Shown here piece by piece: positions 1 through 9,191 of a DNA stretch of 64,000 nucleotides. The position numbers were made by a program, and so were the translations under genes. The first letter of the stretch is position 1; each line of letters opens with the position of its first letter. Below the pieces are notes generated by a model, which searched no databases, was not told where the DNA came from, and was given only the letters and a program-made list of their open reading frames with translations. Origin of the DNA: Rhizobium pisi (GTDB lineage Bacteria; Pseudomonadota; Alphaproteobacteria; Rhizobiales; Rhizobiaceae). Where the stretch lies: positions 186,001 through 250,000 of the forward strand of contig NZ_RJJT01000005.1 in assembly GCF_003938655.1 (NCBI RefSeq), given 5' to 3'.

Positions 1-1
1 C

Positions 2-814
2 TACGACACCGAGGTCGAGGTCATGTTCGTCGATTTCCATACCGGCGACTACGAAACCGGTCTCGTGATCTCCGCCGATCATCCGGAGCTCGCGACGATC
101 AGTCTGGGTCTGGATATGCTCTGGAACCGGATCATTACGCTCACCGTGTTCGTCGTCTTGCTTGGCGGGATGAGCCTGGGGACGATTTTTCTCGGTCTCC
201 GCATCTGGCGCGTCAACAGCCAATTGCGCCGGCCTGCCATGCTGACGCCCGTCCCGGTTGAGGTCACCGCGTTCGACCGCAAGCGCGGCATCCTGTCCAT
301 CACCTACAATGACAAGATTGCCGCCGACAAAACGGGGCGATCGGCTTACACGCGCATGAAGAAGGGAGAGGAGCCTCTGATCGTCGGTCAAGCCAATGGC
401 AAAGCGATCGGACTGGCTGTCAGGCACGGCAATACCGCCCTGCCGGTGCTCCTGGACGCTCGTTTGCAGCGCGTCGAACTGACAGATGATGAGCGTAGCG
501 CGGCTCTTGCGCCGATGGCGCGCCAGCAAGAACGCGCGCCGGCGTTGATCGAAGAACCAAGAAGGTCGGCATCGATCTGGAAGCGACTGCAGGTTTTCCT
601 CGGCATGTTGCTTCTGATCGTCATCGGTGCAGCGGGCTTCTGGCTTTGGTATATCACGAGTTCCACGACGCCGTTCCAATCGCCCGGCATGGACATCAAC
701 AACCTCATGCCGGCGCCCTTGAACGAGTGGGGATGCGAGCAGCTCAAGAAGCGGTTCGGCCAGGATCGTGCGCCGTTCGGTTGCGTCGCCGACGATTTCA
801 CGAGCTGGAAATAG
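2..814 (+). CDS. Two-TM membrane protein, 5' end cut by window
   Basis: The reading frame is open to the left edge of the window, so this is the C-terminal 270 residues of a longer protein; an internal ATG at 23 is unlikely to be the true start. I see one hydrophobic segment roughly 40-65 residues into the visible part and a second about 60 residues from the C-terminus. Between them lies a hydrophilic loop of about 130 residues that is probably cytoplasmic. After the second segment is a short tail with two cysteines. I do not recognise the family. The next gene on the same strand starts about 125 bases downstream. Confidence 0.6.
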   Translation, partial: YDTEVEVMFVDFHTGDYETGLVISADHPELATISLGLDMLWNRIITLTVFVVLLGGMSLGTIFLGLRIWRVNSQLRRPAMLTPVPVEVTAFDRKRGILSITYNDKIAADKTGRSAYTRMKKGEEPLIVGQANGKAIGLAVRHGNTALPVLLDARLQRVELTDDERSAALAPMARQQERAPALIEEPRRSASIWKRLQVFLGMLLLIVIGAAGFWLWYITSSTTPFQSPGMDINNLMPAPLNEWGCEQLKKRFGQDRAPFGCVADDFTSWK

Positions 815-938
815 AGGACTGGAGCGTTCGTGGCGCCGGACAGGTAGGACGCACGTCTGCCAATTCGTCGGCCACACCCGCGTACGCGCTACAACGCACA
901 CCCGCGCAACGGCAACACAATGTCAAAAGGACTATCCC

Positions 939-1949
939 ATGCGATCAGCAGGTGAAAGATCCGCAGCATACCGTGACGTCAGGCAACCAGACACCAGGCT
1001 CGACCTCGACCGCATTCTTGCGACCAGGGAACAAATTTCATCCGTGTTTCGCGACACACCGCAATTTGCTTGTCCCGCTCTTGGCGACGTGCTGGGCTGC
1101 GAAGTCGTCATCAAACTTGAGACCGCAAACCCGATCAGATGCTTCAAGGGACGAGGGACCGAGGTCGTTATGTCCCGTCTGGCAAGCAGCCCGGATCCCA
1201 AGGCCGCGGTCTGTGCCAGCGCCGGCAATCTCGGGCAGGCGCTCGCATATAGTGGCCGGACACGCGCAATTGACGTAACCGTGGTCGCGGCGACCAGCGC
1301 CAATCCCGCAAAAATTGATCGCATTCGCCGGCTCGGAGCTGCCGTCGAACTGGTCGAGGGCGACATCGAGGAAGCGCGCCAGCGCGCCCGCGAGATCGCG
1401 GCCAGCGACAATGCCTTACTCGTAGAGGACAGCGAAAACCTCGACACCTGCGAAGGTGCGGCGACAATCGGGCTGGAGCTCATCGAAGGGTGCGGCCGCA
1501 TCGACACGATCCTGCTCGCACTCGGCGGCGGCGCGCTGGCCACCGGCGTCGGTCACGTCTTCAAGAGCTTGTCGCCTACAACAGAGGTGGTGTGCATCCA
1601 ACCCAGCGGAGCACCCGCCCTGGCTCTGTCCTGGCGGGCGCGAGACGTCGTCACCACAGACCGCACCGACACGATCGCCGATGGCGTCGCCGGCCGCTTC
1701 CCGATCGCGGCGGTCCTTCAGGACCTGCTCACCGTCGCCGATCACGTGCCTCTCGTCGAGGAAGCAAGCATCAAGGCGGGCATGCGCTTGCCGCATCGGC
1801 ACGCTGGCCTCGTCATCGAGCCGTCGGCCGCTCTCGGCATCGCGGCGATCCTGGAAGACCCCTCGCGTTACCGTGGCAAGCGTGTGGTGGCGGTGATCTG
1901 CGGGTCGAACGTGCTGCCGGAAGCGTTTTCGGAGTGGATAAAGGACTAG
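939..1949 (+). CDS. PLP-dependent threonine dehydratase-like enzyme
   Basis: A 336-residue fold-type II PLP enzyme of the threonine dehydratase/serine racemase group. Such enzymes deaminate hydroxy-amino acids to 2-keto acids in the cytoplasm. The PLP lysine lies in a CFKGRG segment about residue 68. A Ser-Ala-Gly-Asn-Leu-Gly loop follows near residue 90. The glycine-rich phosphate-binding loop (LALGGGALATG) is near residue 190, and a CGSN-type segment near the C-terminus contacts the cofactor. The ATG at 939 is chosen because it begins the alignable protein and has an AAAAGG ribosome site at 925-930; an upstream in-frame start at 768 would add a low-complexity, Arg-rich extension. There is no C-terminal ACT domain, so a catabolic enzyme is more likely than the allosteric isoleucine-pathway enzyme. 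The exact substrate is unknown. Confidence 0.8.
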   Translation: MRSAGERSAAYRDVRQPDTRLDLDRILATREQISSVFRDTPQFACPALGDVLGCEVVIKLETANPIRCFKGRGTEVVMSRLASSPDPKAAVCASAGNLGQALAYSGRTRAIDVTVVAATSANPAKIDRIRRLGAAVELVEGDIEEARQRAREIAASDNALLVEDSENLDTCEGAATIGLELIEGCGRIDTILLALGGGALATGVGHVFKSLSPTTEVVCIQPSGAPALALSWRARDVVTTDRTDTIADGVAGRFPIAAVLQDLLTVADHVPLVEEASIKAGMRLPHRHAGLVIEPSAALGIAAILEDPSRYRGKRVVAVICGSNVLPEAFSEWIKD

Positions 1950-1995
1950 GGATAAGGCGACTGCGAGAGGTCCCCATTCCTTCGATCACAAGTCA

Positions 1996-2661
1996 CTAGT
2001 CGCCGACGAACGTAACCGTCTCGTCGAGCGGGGCGCGGCCTGTACGGGTGTAACTTACCGTGGGGTCCTCGTAGCCGATCGACATGCCGCAGAAGAGGAT
2101 GAGCCCATCGGGCGGTGACAGGATCTCTGCGACCGTCTCGCGAACCTGCGACCACGCCATCTGCGGGCAGCTGTGCAGGCCTTCGGCGCGCAGCAGGAGC
2201 ATGACCGTCTGCAGATACATGCCGACGTCGGCCCATTGGGGCAGGCCCAGGTCACGGTCGATGTAGCAGAAGAGGGCGGCGGGCGCGCCGAAACAGTTCC
2301 AGTTGGCGATTGCCGCTCGCTGACGCGCTTCCCAGTCGTCGCGTGCAATGCCGAGCGCGCTGTAGCGCTCCTTGCCGAAGGCCGACCGGCGCTCCCCGTA
2401 GGGGGTACCCAGCATGGGCGGGTACATCTCGTACTGCCGCTTGTCCCAGGGGTCGCCGTGGGCCACGCGCTCGACGGCTGACGTCTTGAGCTCTGCCAGC
2501 AGCGCGCCGGTCATCACGTAGGTGTTCCACGGCTGGATGTTCGATCCCGACGGCGACCAAGCTGCGGCGGAGAGCACACGCTCAAGCACCTCCCGCTCCA
2601 CAGGCCTATCCTTGAATCCGCGCACCGACCGTCGACTTTTGACTGCCTCATATACGTCCAT
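1996..2661 (-). CDS. Nitroreductase family protein
   Basis: A 221-residue FMN-dependent nitroreductase-family oxidoreductase. The start is a typical family N-terminus, with an SRRSVRGF segment that binds the FMN phosphate. A WSPSGSN motif near residue 36 and a C-terminal CGMSIGYED segment are also family features. The ATG at 2661 has GGAGG five bases upstream; in-frame ATGs at 2673 and 2694 are alternatives. Members reduce nitro groups, quinones or flavins with NAD(P)H. The natural substrate cannot be read from the sequence. It converges with the PLP enzyme and is followed upstream by an ArsR-type regulator on the same strand. Confidence 0.85.
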   Translation of the reverse strand: MDVYEAVKSRRSVRGFKDRPVEREVLERVLSAAAWSPSGSNIQPWNTYVMTGALLAELKTSAVERVAHGDPWDKRQYEMYPPMLGTPYGERRSAFGKERYSALGIARDDWEARQRAAIANWNCFGAPAALFCYIDRDLGLPQWADVGMYLQTVMLLLRAEGLHSCPQMAWSQVRETVAEILSPPDGLILFCGMSIGYEDPTVSYTRTGRAPLDETVTFVGD

Positions 2662-2867
2662 GATCGCCTCCATGCCGCCAGCCTTTCTCGCCATTGCTGA
2701 TGCGGTTCATTATCTCCATTTGCAATGGAGGCGTAATCACACCGTGGTCTAGGAGGTGTACATCAAACGTACATCGGGGATCGATGTGTTAGAGAGGCAG
2801 GGGCGAAGCATCGCCGGACTCTGCGCTACTGGATCATGAGCCAGAAGAGCAACGCTTCGCCGTTTCG

Positions 2868-3218
2868 TCAGCCACGTGCGGCTCGGGCGCAGTCTGCTTT
2901 GGCGCTGCGATGCGTTCCGAAGATGTCGGAGAGCGTCTCGAGTATCGCCCTGGCCGCGTCGGATTGGAGGGAATAGTAGATCGTCTGGGCGGCCCTTCGC
3001 GTCTGCACGAGTTCCTGTTCCCGAAGAATAGACAAATGCTGGGACGTCGAAGATTGGCTCAATCCTACTTCCTCGGCCAGAACCGTCACGGACAATTCTC
3101 TTTCGGCCAACAGACGCAGGATGTGGAGCCGCTTGGCATTTCCCATGGCCGACAGGAAGTTTGCTTCGTCATCGAAGGCGGTGATTTCAGCAGAAGGCGC
3201 GGACGATAGATTGTTCAA
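2868..3218 (-). CDS. ArsR/SmtB-family winged-helix regulator
   Basis: A 116-residue one-domain repressor. The winged helix spans about residues 20-95, with a recognition helix in a SQSSTSQHLSILRE segment. The usual metal-binding Cys-x-Cys motif of ArsR/SmtB sensors is missing; the single cysteine is near the C-terminus. It therefore probably does not sense metal by the classic alpha-3 site and may belong to the redox or nonmetal branch of the family. The start is a TTG at 3218, supported by an AAGGAG ribosome site eight bases upstream. The adjacent nitroreductase is the most obvious target, but no operator was identified. Confidence 0.8.
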   Translation of the reverse strand: MNNLSSAPSAEITAFDDEANFLSAMGNAKRLHILRLLAERELSVTVLAEEVGLSQSSTSQHLSILREQELVQTRRAAQTIYYSLQSDAARAILETLSDIFGTHRSAKADCARAARG

Positions 3219-3500
3219 AGCGAGATCTCCTTTGGGGAACCAAAGCCGGGGACCGGATCATATCCCCCGCTTTAATTTAGAGATAACGCATGCGAGCCAA
3301 ATCGAAACCCATTCTCCGCGCCGTCGTGTCTTTTCTGGCGCGATCTGGATACATCGAGCATCAAATGGACATTGGTGGCCACCGTACCGAAGCCTACGGG
3401 AACCCTGCGTAAACCAGACGGCGCTCGGCTGGAGGCCAGCGCATGTCGCGCAAGCCAGGGACCTGAAACGCGATACGCGAATCTGAAAGACCGGACGCGT

Positions 3501-4196
3501 CTAGCGCGAAGCGGCGGCCTGGCGCATTTGCGCGGGCAGCGTTTCCCATGCCCGGATCAGTTCGCCGATGGAGGCGGCCTCCATCTTGTGCATGACGTTG
3601 CTGCGATGCAGCTTAACTGTCACTTCGCTGATGCCGAGATCGAAGGCGATCTGTTTGTTAAGGCGTCCGCGGGCAACTTCGTGCAGCACCTCGCGCTCAC
3701 GCTGCGTCAGCGTCTCCAGGCGTTCGATATTGCGGTTGGCGATCGCGGCTTCCGCCCGCCGTTCGGCATCCATGGTGATGGCCGCGGTCACGGCATCGAG
3801 CAGCGTCTGGTCCCGCACCGGCTTGGTGAGGAAATCCACGGCGCCTGCCTTCATCGCCTGGACGGTCATCGGGATATCGCCGTGCCCCGTCAGGAAGATG
3901 ATCGGCTTGGAAATGCCGTTTTCGGCCAGATGGCGCTGCAGGTGCAGACCGCTTGTTCCGGGCATGCGCACATCGAGGATCAGGCAGCCGGGGCTCTCCA
4001 CCATATCGGAGTCGAGCAAATCGCGGGTCGAGGCGAAACTGGCCGGCTGGAAGCCCGCTGACAGGATCAACTCCGACAGCGCCTCACGGATGGATGCGTC
4101 GTCATCGACGATGATGACGAGCGGCTGATCCTCTTCGCTTCTGCACTGCAGTGATGACGGCGCCGATCTCCGTGCCAAAGGCTGGTCCACTCTCAT
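3501..4196 (-). CDS. FixJ-family response regulator (distal gene of cluster)
   Basis: A 231-residue two-domain response regulator. The receiver occupies about residues 25-145, with the acidic pair in VDDDAS, the phosphoacceptor Asp in LILDVRMPG and the Lys in FLTKPV. The LuxR-type helix-turn-helix at 160-225 carries the FixJ signature LTQREREVL. It differs from the other regulator of the cluster by a 25-residue N-terminal extension. ATG 4196 has a GGAGGG site just upstream. It is the last gene of a four-gene operon starting with the histidine kinase, 16 bases after the receiver-only gene, so it is expected to be a second output of the same kinase. Confidence 0.88.
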   Translation of the reverse strand: MRVDQPLARRSAPSSLQCRSEEDQPLVIIVDDDASIREALSELILSAGFQPASFASTRDLLDSDMVESPGCLILDVRMPGTSGLHLQRHLAENGISKPIIFLTGHGDIPMTVQAMKAGAVDFLTKPVRDQTLLDAVTAAITMDAERRAEAAIANRNIERLETLTQREREVLHEVARGRLNKQIAFDLGISEVTVKLHRSNVMHKMEAASIGELIRAWETLPAQMRQAAASR

Positions 4197-4212
4197 GTCA
4201 CCCTCCGTCTCT

Positions 4213-4575
4213 CTATTTGTGTAACGCGTTGGCGATGGCCGTCAGCAGAGCCTGGGCATCGAAGGGCTTGCGGAAAAATCCGCCTGCGCCTTGCGCGCGG
4301 CCCTGATCGGCGATCTCGTGGCGACCGGTGATGAGGAACACCGGCAGCTCCGGGCGTGACTTCAGCACCAGGTCGCGCAGTTCGAAGCCGTCGATGCCGG
4401 GCATTCCGATATCGGTGATGAGCAGGTCCAGGTCGGACAGGCCGTTGACGAGCAGCGAGCCCGCCGACGAGAAACTGCGGGCCACATAGCCCGCCGATTC
4501 CAGAAGGTCACCCATCGATTCCAGAAGCCTGGGATCGTCATCGACAATTGCCACGACATGTCTTGTCTTGTTCAT
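4213..4575 (-). CDS. Receiver-only (CheY-like) response regulator
   Basis: A 120-residue protein made of one receiver domain and no output domain. The acidic pocket (VDDDPR), phosphoacceptor Asp in LLITDIGMPG and conserved Lys in FFRKPF are all present, so it should be phosphorylated. ATG 4575 is preferred over the TTG at 4581 because GGGAGG lies eight bases upstream. The start is two bases after the stop of the preceding FixJ-like gene, implying translational coupling. In other rhizobial systems stand-alone receivers act as phosphate sinks or shuttles between kinases and regulators; that role here is inferred from position only. Confidence 0.88.
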   Translation of the reverse strand: MNKTRHVVAIVDDDPRLLESMGDLLESAGYVARSFSSAGSLLVNGLSDLDLLITDIGMPGIDGFELRDLVLKSRPELPVFLITGRHEIADQGRAQGAGGFFRKPFDAQALLTAIANALHK

Positions 4576-4577
4576 GT

Positions 4578-5219
4578 TCAATTCCCTCCCACTCGGCGAG
4601 AGTGGGTGATCGGTATTTCCAATCTCTCTGCGATCCGCACGAGATCGGCGAGCGATGCCGCCGCCATTTTCTGCATCACATTTCGTCTGTGGATCTGCAG
4701 CGTGACCTCGCTGATGCCGAGCTCGGCCGCCGCCTGCTTGTTGAGAAGGCCGCTGACGACGAGCGGCAGCACCTCGCGCTCGCGCGGCGTGAGGTCGAGA
4801 TAGTGCTGTCTGAGCTTGTCGCGTTCGGCGCGGTCGGCCCGCTTTTCCCGATCCTCAGCGATCGCGGCATGGACGGCCGCCATGAGGTCCGCATCGTTGA
4901 ACGGCTTGGTCAGAAAATCCACGGCGCCGCGTTTGATCGCGCGCACGGAGGAGGGGATGTCGCCGTGGCCCGTGATGAAGACGATTGGCGGATGATCCCC
5001 GTCGGCGATCTGCCTCTGCAGGTCGAGGCCGTTGATGTCGGGCAGCTCGATATCGAGGATGAGGCAAGCAGGAATATCAGGCTTGTCCGCAGTGACGTAA
5101 TCGCCGGCGGATTCGAAGGCGGCAGCATGCATGCCGTGTGATTCCAGCAGCTCGCCGAGTGCTTCCCGGATGCGTGCATCGTCATCGACGATGAAGACGA
5201 TATGGTCGTCGGCTGTCAT
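4578..5219 (-). CDS. FixJ-family response regulator (proximal gene of cluster)
   Basis: A 213-residue response regulator with an N-terminal receiver (about 1-120; VDDDAR acidic pair, Asp in LILDIELPD, Lys in FLTKPF) and a C-terminal LuxR-type DNA-binding domain with the LTPREREVL signature. Its start codon overlaps the histidine kinase stop codon in an ATGA arrangement (5216-5219), the usual sign of a cognate kinase-regulator pair. It is about 40 percent alike by eye to the distal regulator at 3501-4196, so the two probably arose by duplication. Confidence 0.9.
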   Translation of the reverse strand: MTADDHIVFIVDDDARIREALGELLESHGMHAAAFESAGDYVTADKPDIPACLILDIELPDINGLDLQRQIADGDHPPIVFITGHGDIPSSVRAIKRGAVDFLTKPFNDADLMAAVHAAIAEDREKRADRAERDKLRQHYLDLTPREREVLPLVVSGLLNKQAAAELGISEVTLQIHRRNVMQKMAAASLADLVRIAERLEIPITHSRRVGGN

Positions 5220-8140
5220 GATGCCGCCTTCGTTTCAATGGGCAATGTGAAGATCAACGTCGCTCCGCGCGGTTCGTTCTTCTCCGCCCACAATCTTCCG
5301 CCGTGCAGCTCGACGATCGAGCGGCAGATCGCCAGCCCCATGCCCATGCCCTTCTCTTTCGTCGTGAAGAACGGCTCGAACATCTTCTCGGGAAATTCGA
5401 TCCCCTGGCCGCGATCGCGGATCTCGGTCTGGACGACATTGCCGACCTGTTGCGCATGGATCTCGATCACCCTGTCGCTTGTCTCCGCGTCCAGCGCGTC
5501 GATGCCGTTGCGGATGAGATTGATCAGAACCTGCTGGATCTGGATGCGATCGATCGCGATGAACGGCAGACTGCCGTCAACTTGGACGTCGATGCGAACG
5601 CGCCGCCGCCAGGTCTCGTCGGTCATCAGGCCACGCACTTCGGCGATGATGCTGGAGAGCGTCGTCTGGATCCTCCTGTCCGCGGATTGCTTGAAGAGGG
5701 CGCGAATGCGGCTGACGACATCAGCCGCCGAGTTGGCGTCGCGGATGATCCGCTCGACCGTCCTCTGTGCCCGCTCCATATTCGGCGGCTCCGCCATGAG
5801 CCAGCGCTGGCAGGCATGCGAATTCGCGACGACCGCCGCCAGGGGCTGGTTCACCTCATGAGCGATGGAGGCGGAAAGCTCCGCAAGGCTCGCCGCCTGG
5901 CTCGCCCGCGCCAGGCCTTCCTGCGCTAGGCGCAGCTCTTCCTGCGCCCGGACCTCGCCGTCGATATCGAGGCATATGACGTTCCACTGCACGATCTCGC
6001 CTTCGGCATTGCGCATCGGCGCTGCACGCGTTTCGACCCAGCGATATTCGCCGTCGAACCGGCGCAGGCGATGCTTGCGCGCGTAGGGTTCGCCGGTCGC
6101 CAGTGAATGGGCATATCTCGCCTTGACCTCGGCCACGTCGTCGGGATGAACGCCGGCGTCAAGCGTGCCGGCCAGGCGTGACTTGCCGGTTCCGTCAAGA
6201 TCTTCGAGTTTGTATCCGAGAAAGTCGCGCAGCTGAGGATTGCGATAGATCGGCTCTCCATCAGGCGCCGCGCAATCGATCATTGCCGGCAGCGTTTCGA
6301 CGATCTTCCAGAGCGAGCGTTCCCTCTCCCGCAGCGCTTCCTCGACGCGCAGCTGATCGTCGATGTCGTGGCTGAGACCGTACCACTGGACGATCCGCCC
6401 GCTCTCGTCGCGCAGCGGCTCGGCGCTGCCGTTCACCCAGCGATAGACGCCGTCTGCGCGCCGCAGGCGATACTGCTTGGAAAAACGTTCGCCGGTGGCG
6501 AGGGAATGGTTGAGCGCCTCGACGAGGCTCTCCGCATCGTCGGGATGGACGGCGGTTTCTATGATGGAGGACAGACGGCTCTTGCCGGGTTTTTCCGTCT
6601 CGACGACGTCGAGACCGAGAAAATCGATCAGGCGCTGGTTAAAGAAGGTCGGAGCGCCTTCCGGATCGAGCCGCCAGAGCAGGCTCGGAACCATGTCGAC
6701 GAGTTGCGAAAGCTCGCGCTCCCGATTGCGCAGCGCTTCCTGCGCTCGCATCTCGTCGTCGATATCGACTGAGATGACATACCATTGCACGATCGCGCCG
6801 CTTTGATCGCGTAGCGGCTCGGCCCGGCCGTCGACCCAGCGATAGGCTCCGTCGAAACGGCGCATGCGGTACTTTATCGAGAAGGGGTCGCCGCTGGCGA
6901 GAGAGCGGTGAACCGTCTCGAGCAGCCTCGCTGCATCGTCGGGATGGACGAGGGTGTGAATGATCGACGAGAGGCGGCTCATGCCGGGCCTGTCCATATC
7001 CCCGACGTTGAGGCCGAAAAAGTCGATCAGCCGCTTGTTGAAGAAGACCGGCTCGCCGTCAGGTCTCAGGCGGCGGATCTGAGCCGGAACCATGTCGACC
7101 AGCTGCGAGAGCTCCCGTTCGCGTTCGCGCAGTGCCTCGACGCTCTGGCGCAACGAAAGCACGGCGAGCTGATGCTGCCTGGATATGGCGGCCACAATGA
7201 GCGCTGAAAATGCCGAGATGGCCAGAAAAAGCTGCAGCATGATCTGGTTGTGTTTCTGGGACTCGGGATCGCCGGCAAACTGGCTGGCGCCCGTTACCGT
7301 GAAGACCGCCGTGATCAGGGCAAGCAATGCGAGCGACACGGCAGCGCCCTTGAATTCGAAGCGGACGGCGGCCCAGAGAAGAGGCGGCATGATGATAAAG
7401 GCGAAGGGAAGGTAGCCGCTGAGCGAAAGAGCGGCGACACCGAGAAAGATCAGCCCGAGGACACAAGCTTCCGTCCATTGCGCGGCCGAGAGCCGGGTCT
7501 TGTCGCGCCAGCTGTGAAACACGACCAGCGCCAGCGGCGCAACGATCAGGATGCCGGTTGCATCGCCGATCCACCAGAGCGGCCATGCCGTCAGGAAAGA
7601 TTGCGATTGGATGCTGAACCACGCCAGCGTGGCGCTTCCCACGGTTGCGCTGACGATCGGCGCAATTCCGGCGCTTATGATGATGAATGTGAGAACTTCA
7701 TGAAGGGTTTCCAGCCGAACCGGCGGCTTCAAGGTCCGGTTTACCAGCCACGCCGCGACCGCCGCTTCGAGCGCATTGCCGACATAGATCAGAAAGGCGG
7801 CGGCCGGCGGACTGTGGAACCACAAGACATTGCTTGAGAGTTCCGCCAGGCAGCCTCCCACGATCCACCATGGCCAACTGCGCCTGGAGGCGAGGGTGAG
7901 GGTTGCGATGAAAAGCCCGCCCGGAGGCCAGATGGAAATACCCGTCCCCGGCACGATTGCGAGCAATTGAGCGAAGCCGCAGGCAAGCACATAGGCAGCA
8001 ATGAAAAGCCCGAGATACAGAAATTGGGGACGGTGCGACCAGAGGCTCATGATCAACCGCTCCGGCCGGTCGGACAAAGCCCGGGGATCGTCAGCATCGT
8101 CTACAGCAGTCATTCTCGATTTCGGCGCCGGCGGGTTCAT
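5216..8140 (-). CDS. MASE1-PAS-PAS-PAS sensor histidine kinase
   Basis: A membrane-bound histidine kinase of about 974 residues. The N-terminal third holds roughly eight hydrophobic segments matching a MASE1 sensor, including the WPPGG segment. Three PAS/PAC repeats of about 125 residues follow, recognisable by recurrent FxNxxLxDFLG and YRWVxxRAEPLRD motifs. The dimerisation helix has the phosphoacceptor His in SIAHEVNQPL. The ATPase domain has an N box (NLIRNGIDA), G1 (RDRGQGIEF) and G2 (GMGMGLAI). MASE1 kinases sense unknown membrane-associated signals. The start is uncertain: GTG 8167, ATG 8140 and ATG 8113 are in frame and none has a convincing ribosome site. It heads the signalling operon and couples to the next gene by a 4-base overlap. 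Confidence 0.88.
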   Translation of the reverse strand: MNPPAPKSRMTAVDDADDPRALSDRPERLIMSLWSHRPQFLYLGLFIAAYVLACGFAQLLAIVPGTGISIWPPGGLFIATLTLASRRSWPWWIVGGCLAELSSNVLWFHSPPAAAFLIYVGNALEAAVAAWLVNRTLKPPVRLETLHEVLTFIIISAGIAPIVSATVGSATLAWFSIQSQSFLTAWPLWWIGDATGILIVAPLALVVFHSWRDKTRLSAAQWTEACVLGLIFLGVAALSLSGYLPFAFIIMPPLLWAAVRFEFKGAAVSLALLALITAVFTVTGASQFAGDPESQKHNQIMLQLFLAISAFSALIVAAISRQHQLAVLSLRQSVEALRERERELSQLVDMVPAQIRRLRPDGEPVFFNKRLIDFFGLNVGDMDRPGMSRLSSIIHTLVHPDDAARLLETVHRSLASGDPFSIKYRMRRFDGAYRWVDGRAEPLRDQSGAIVQWYVISVDIDDEMRAQEALRNRERELSQLVDMVPSLLWRLDPEGAPTFFNQRLIDFLGLDVVETEKPGKSRLSSIIETAVHPDDAESLVEALNHSLATGERFSKQYRLRRADGVYRWVNGSAEPLRDESGRIVQWYGLSHDIDDQLRVEEALRERERSLWKIVETLPAMIDCAAPDGEPIYRNPQLRDFLGYKLEDLDGTGKSRLAGTLDAGVHPDDVAEVKARYAHSLATGEPYARKHRLRRFDGEYRWVETRAAPMRNAEGEIVQWNVICLDIDGEVRAQEELRLAQEGLARASQAASLAELSASIAHEVNQPLAAVVANSHACQRWLMAEPPNMERAQRTVERIIRDANSAADVVSRIRALFKQSADRRIQTTLSSIIAEVRGLMTDETWRRRVRIDVQVDGSLPFIAIDRIQIQQVLINLIRNGIDALDAETSDRVIEIHAQQVGNVVQTEIRDRGQGIEFPEKMFEPFFTTKEKGMGMGLAICRSIVELHGGRLWAEKNEPRGATLIFTLPIETKAAS

Positions 8141-8370
8141 GTTCGGACCGTAATCCCGCCACCCCACAACCGCAACTCATGGAAACCCATGCATCGCGCG
8201 GAGGTGTAGCCGAAATTTTCGACGATCGAGGATCGGAAGACCATACTGGACTTCGGTCTGGCTTCCCTATGCCTAAAGGGTAGGGCGCCAGACCTCAGGT
8301 ACGATGGAAGGCGTGCGGCTTTCCCGTCATTGTCGATGGGATCCATGACGAGGCAACAGAGGAGGCCGAT

Positions 8371-9123
8371 ATGAAAATCACGGTGGCGGGAGCAAGCGGC
8401 CTCATCGGAACGCGGCTCTGCGAGAACCTCCGCCGCTCCGGCCATGGCGTCGTAGCCGCGTCCTTGTCGCTCGGCGTCGACACGGTGACCGGCAAAGGCC
8501 TCGATGCGGCTGTCGCGGGAAGCGACGTCGTCGTCGATGTGACCAATGCCGCATCCTTCGGCGACAGCGCGGCATTGGATTTTTTCAAGGCTTCGACGAA
8601 GACCTTGCTTGCGGCCGCGGCCGAAGCCGGGGTCAGGCACTATCTCGCACTTTCCGTCGTCGGCACGCCCCGCCTCGTCGAAAGCGATTACCTCCACGCA
8701 AAAATGGTGCAGGAAAATCTCATTCAGGCTTCAGGCCGCCCCTATACGATCCTCCGCTCCACGCAGTTCTACGAATTCATAAACGGTCTGATCGACATCG
8801 GCGCGCAAGGCGACGTCTTCCGGCTGCCTTCGGCCTCCATGAGGCCGGTCGCGGCAGGCGACGTCGCGGCTTTCCTCGCGGAGCTGACAGCCGGAGATCC
8901 CCTGGGCGATATCGTCGAGATCGGCGGCCCGGAACAATTCGGCATCGATGAGGTCGCCCGGATCTATCTGGCCGCAAATGAAGACGAACGGCAGGTGATA
9001 ACGGACCCGTCCGTCTCCTATTTCGGCGTCGAACTGACGCAGGACGCTTTGCTTCCAGGGCCGGCCGCGCGCATGGCGAACCAGAAGCTCGACGACTGGC
9101 TCTACCAGTCGATGGGCGGCTAG
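8371..9123 (+). CDS. NmrA-like NAD(P)-binding protein
   Basis: A 250-residue atypical short-chain dehydrogenase of the NmrA/NAD(P)H-binding group. The dinucleotide-binding glycine motif is at the extreme N-terminus (VAGASGLIG, residues 5-13). There is a Rossmann fold to about residue 150 and a substrate lobe behind. The classical YxxxK catalytic pair is replaced by a YLHAKM-type segment near residue 110. Members include quinone reductases and redox sensors; the function here is unknown. ATG 8371 follows an AGGAGG ribosome site. It is divergent from the histidine kinase with about 200 bases between them, which must hold both promoters. Confidence 0.8.
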   Translation: MKITVAGASGLIGTRLCENLRRSGHGVVAASLSLGVDTVTGKGLDAAVAGSDVVVDVTNAASFGDSAALDFFKASTKTLLAAAAEAGVRHYLALSVVGTPRLVESDYLHAKMVQENLIQASGRPYTILRSTQFYEFINGLIDIGAQGDVFRLPSASMRPVAAGDVAAFLAELTAGDPLGDIVEIGGPEQFGIDEVARIYLAANEDERQVITDPSVSYFGVELTQDALLPGPAARMANQKLDDWLYQSMGG

Positions 9124-9150
9124 AGACCCGCTTGTAAATTGCCGGTCGAG

Positions 9151-9178
9151 GTAATACTTTCTGAAAGGAGAGTATTAC
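9151..9178. promoter_or_regulatory. Perfect 8-bp inverted repeat upstream of antitoxin gene
   Basis: GTAATACT at 9151-9158 is repeated as its exact reverse complement, AGTATTAC, at 9171-9178 with a 12-base spacer. The palindrome ends 13 bases before the antitoxin start. AbrB-type antitoxins bind such palindromes and repress their own operon with the toxin as co-repressor, so this is the likely operator of the toxin-antitoxin pair. The spacer also contains an AAAGGAG. Confidence 0.65.
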
Positions 9179-9191
9179 AAAGGTGTGCGAT

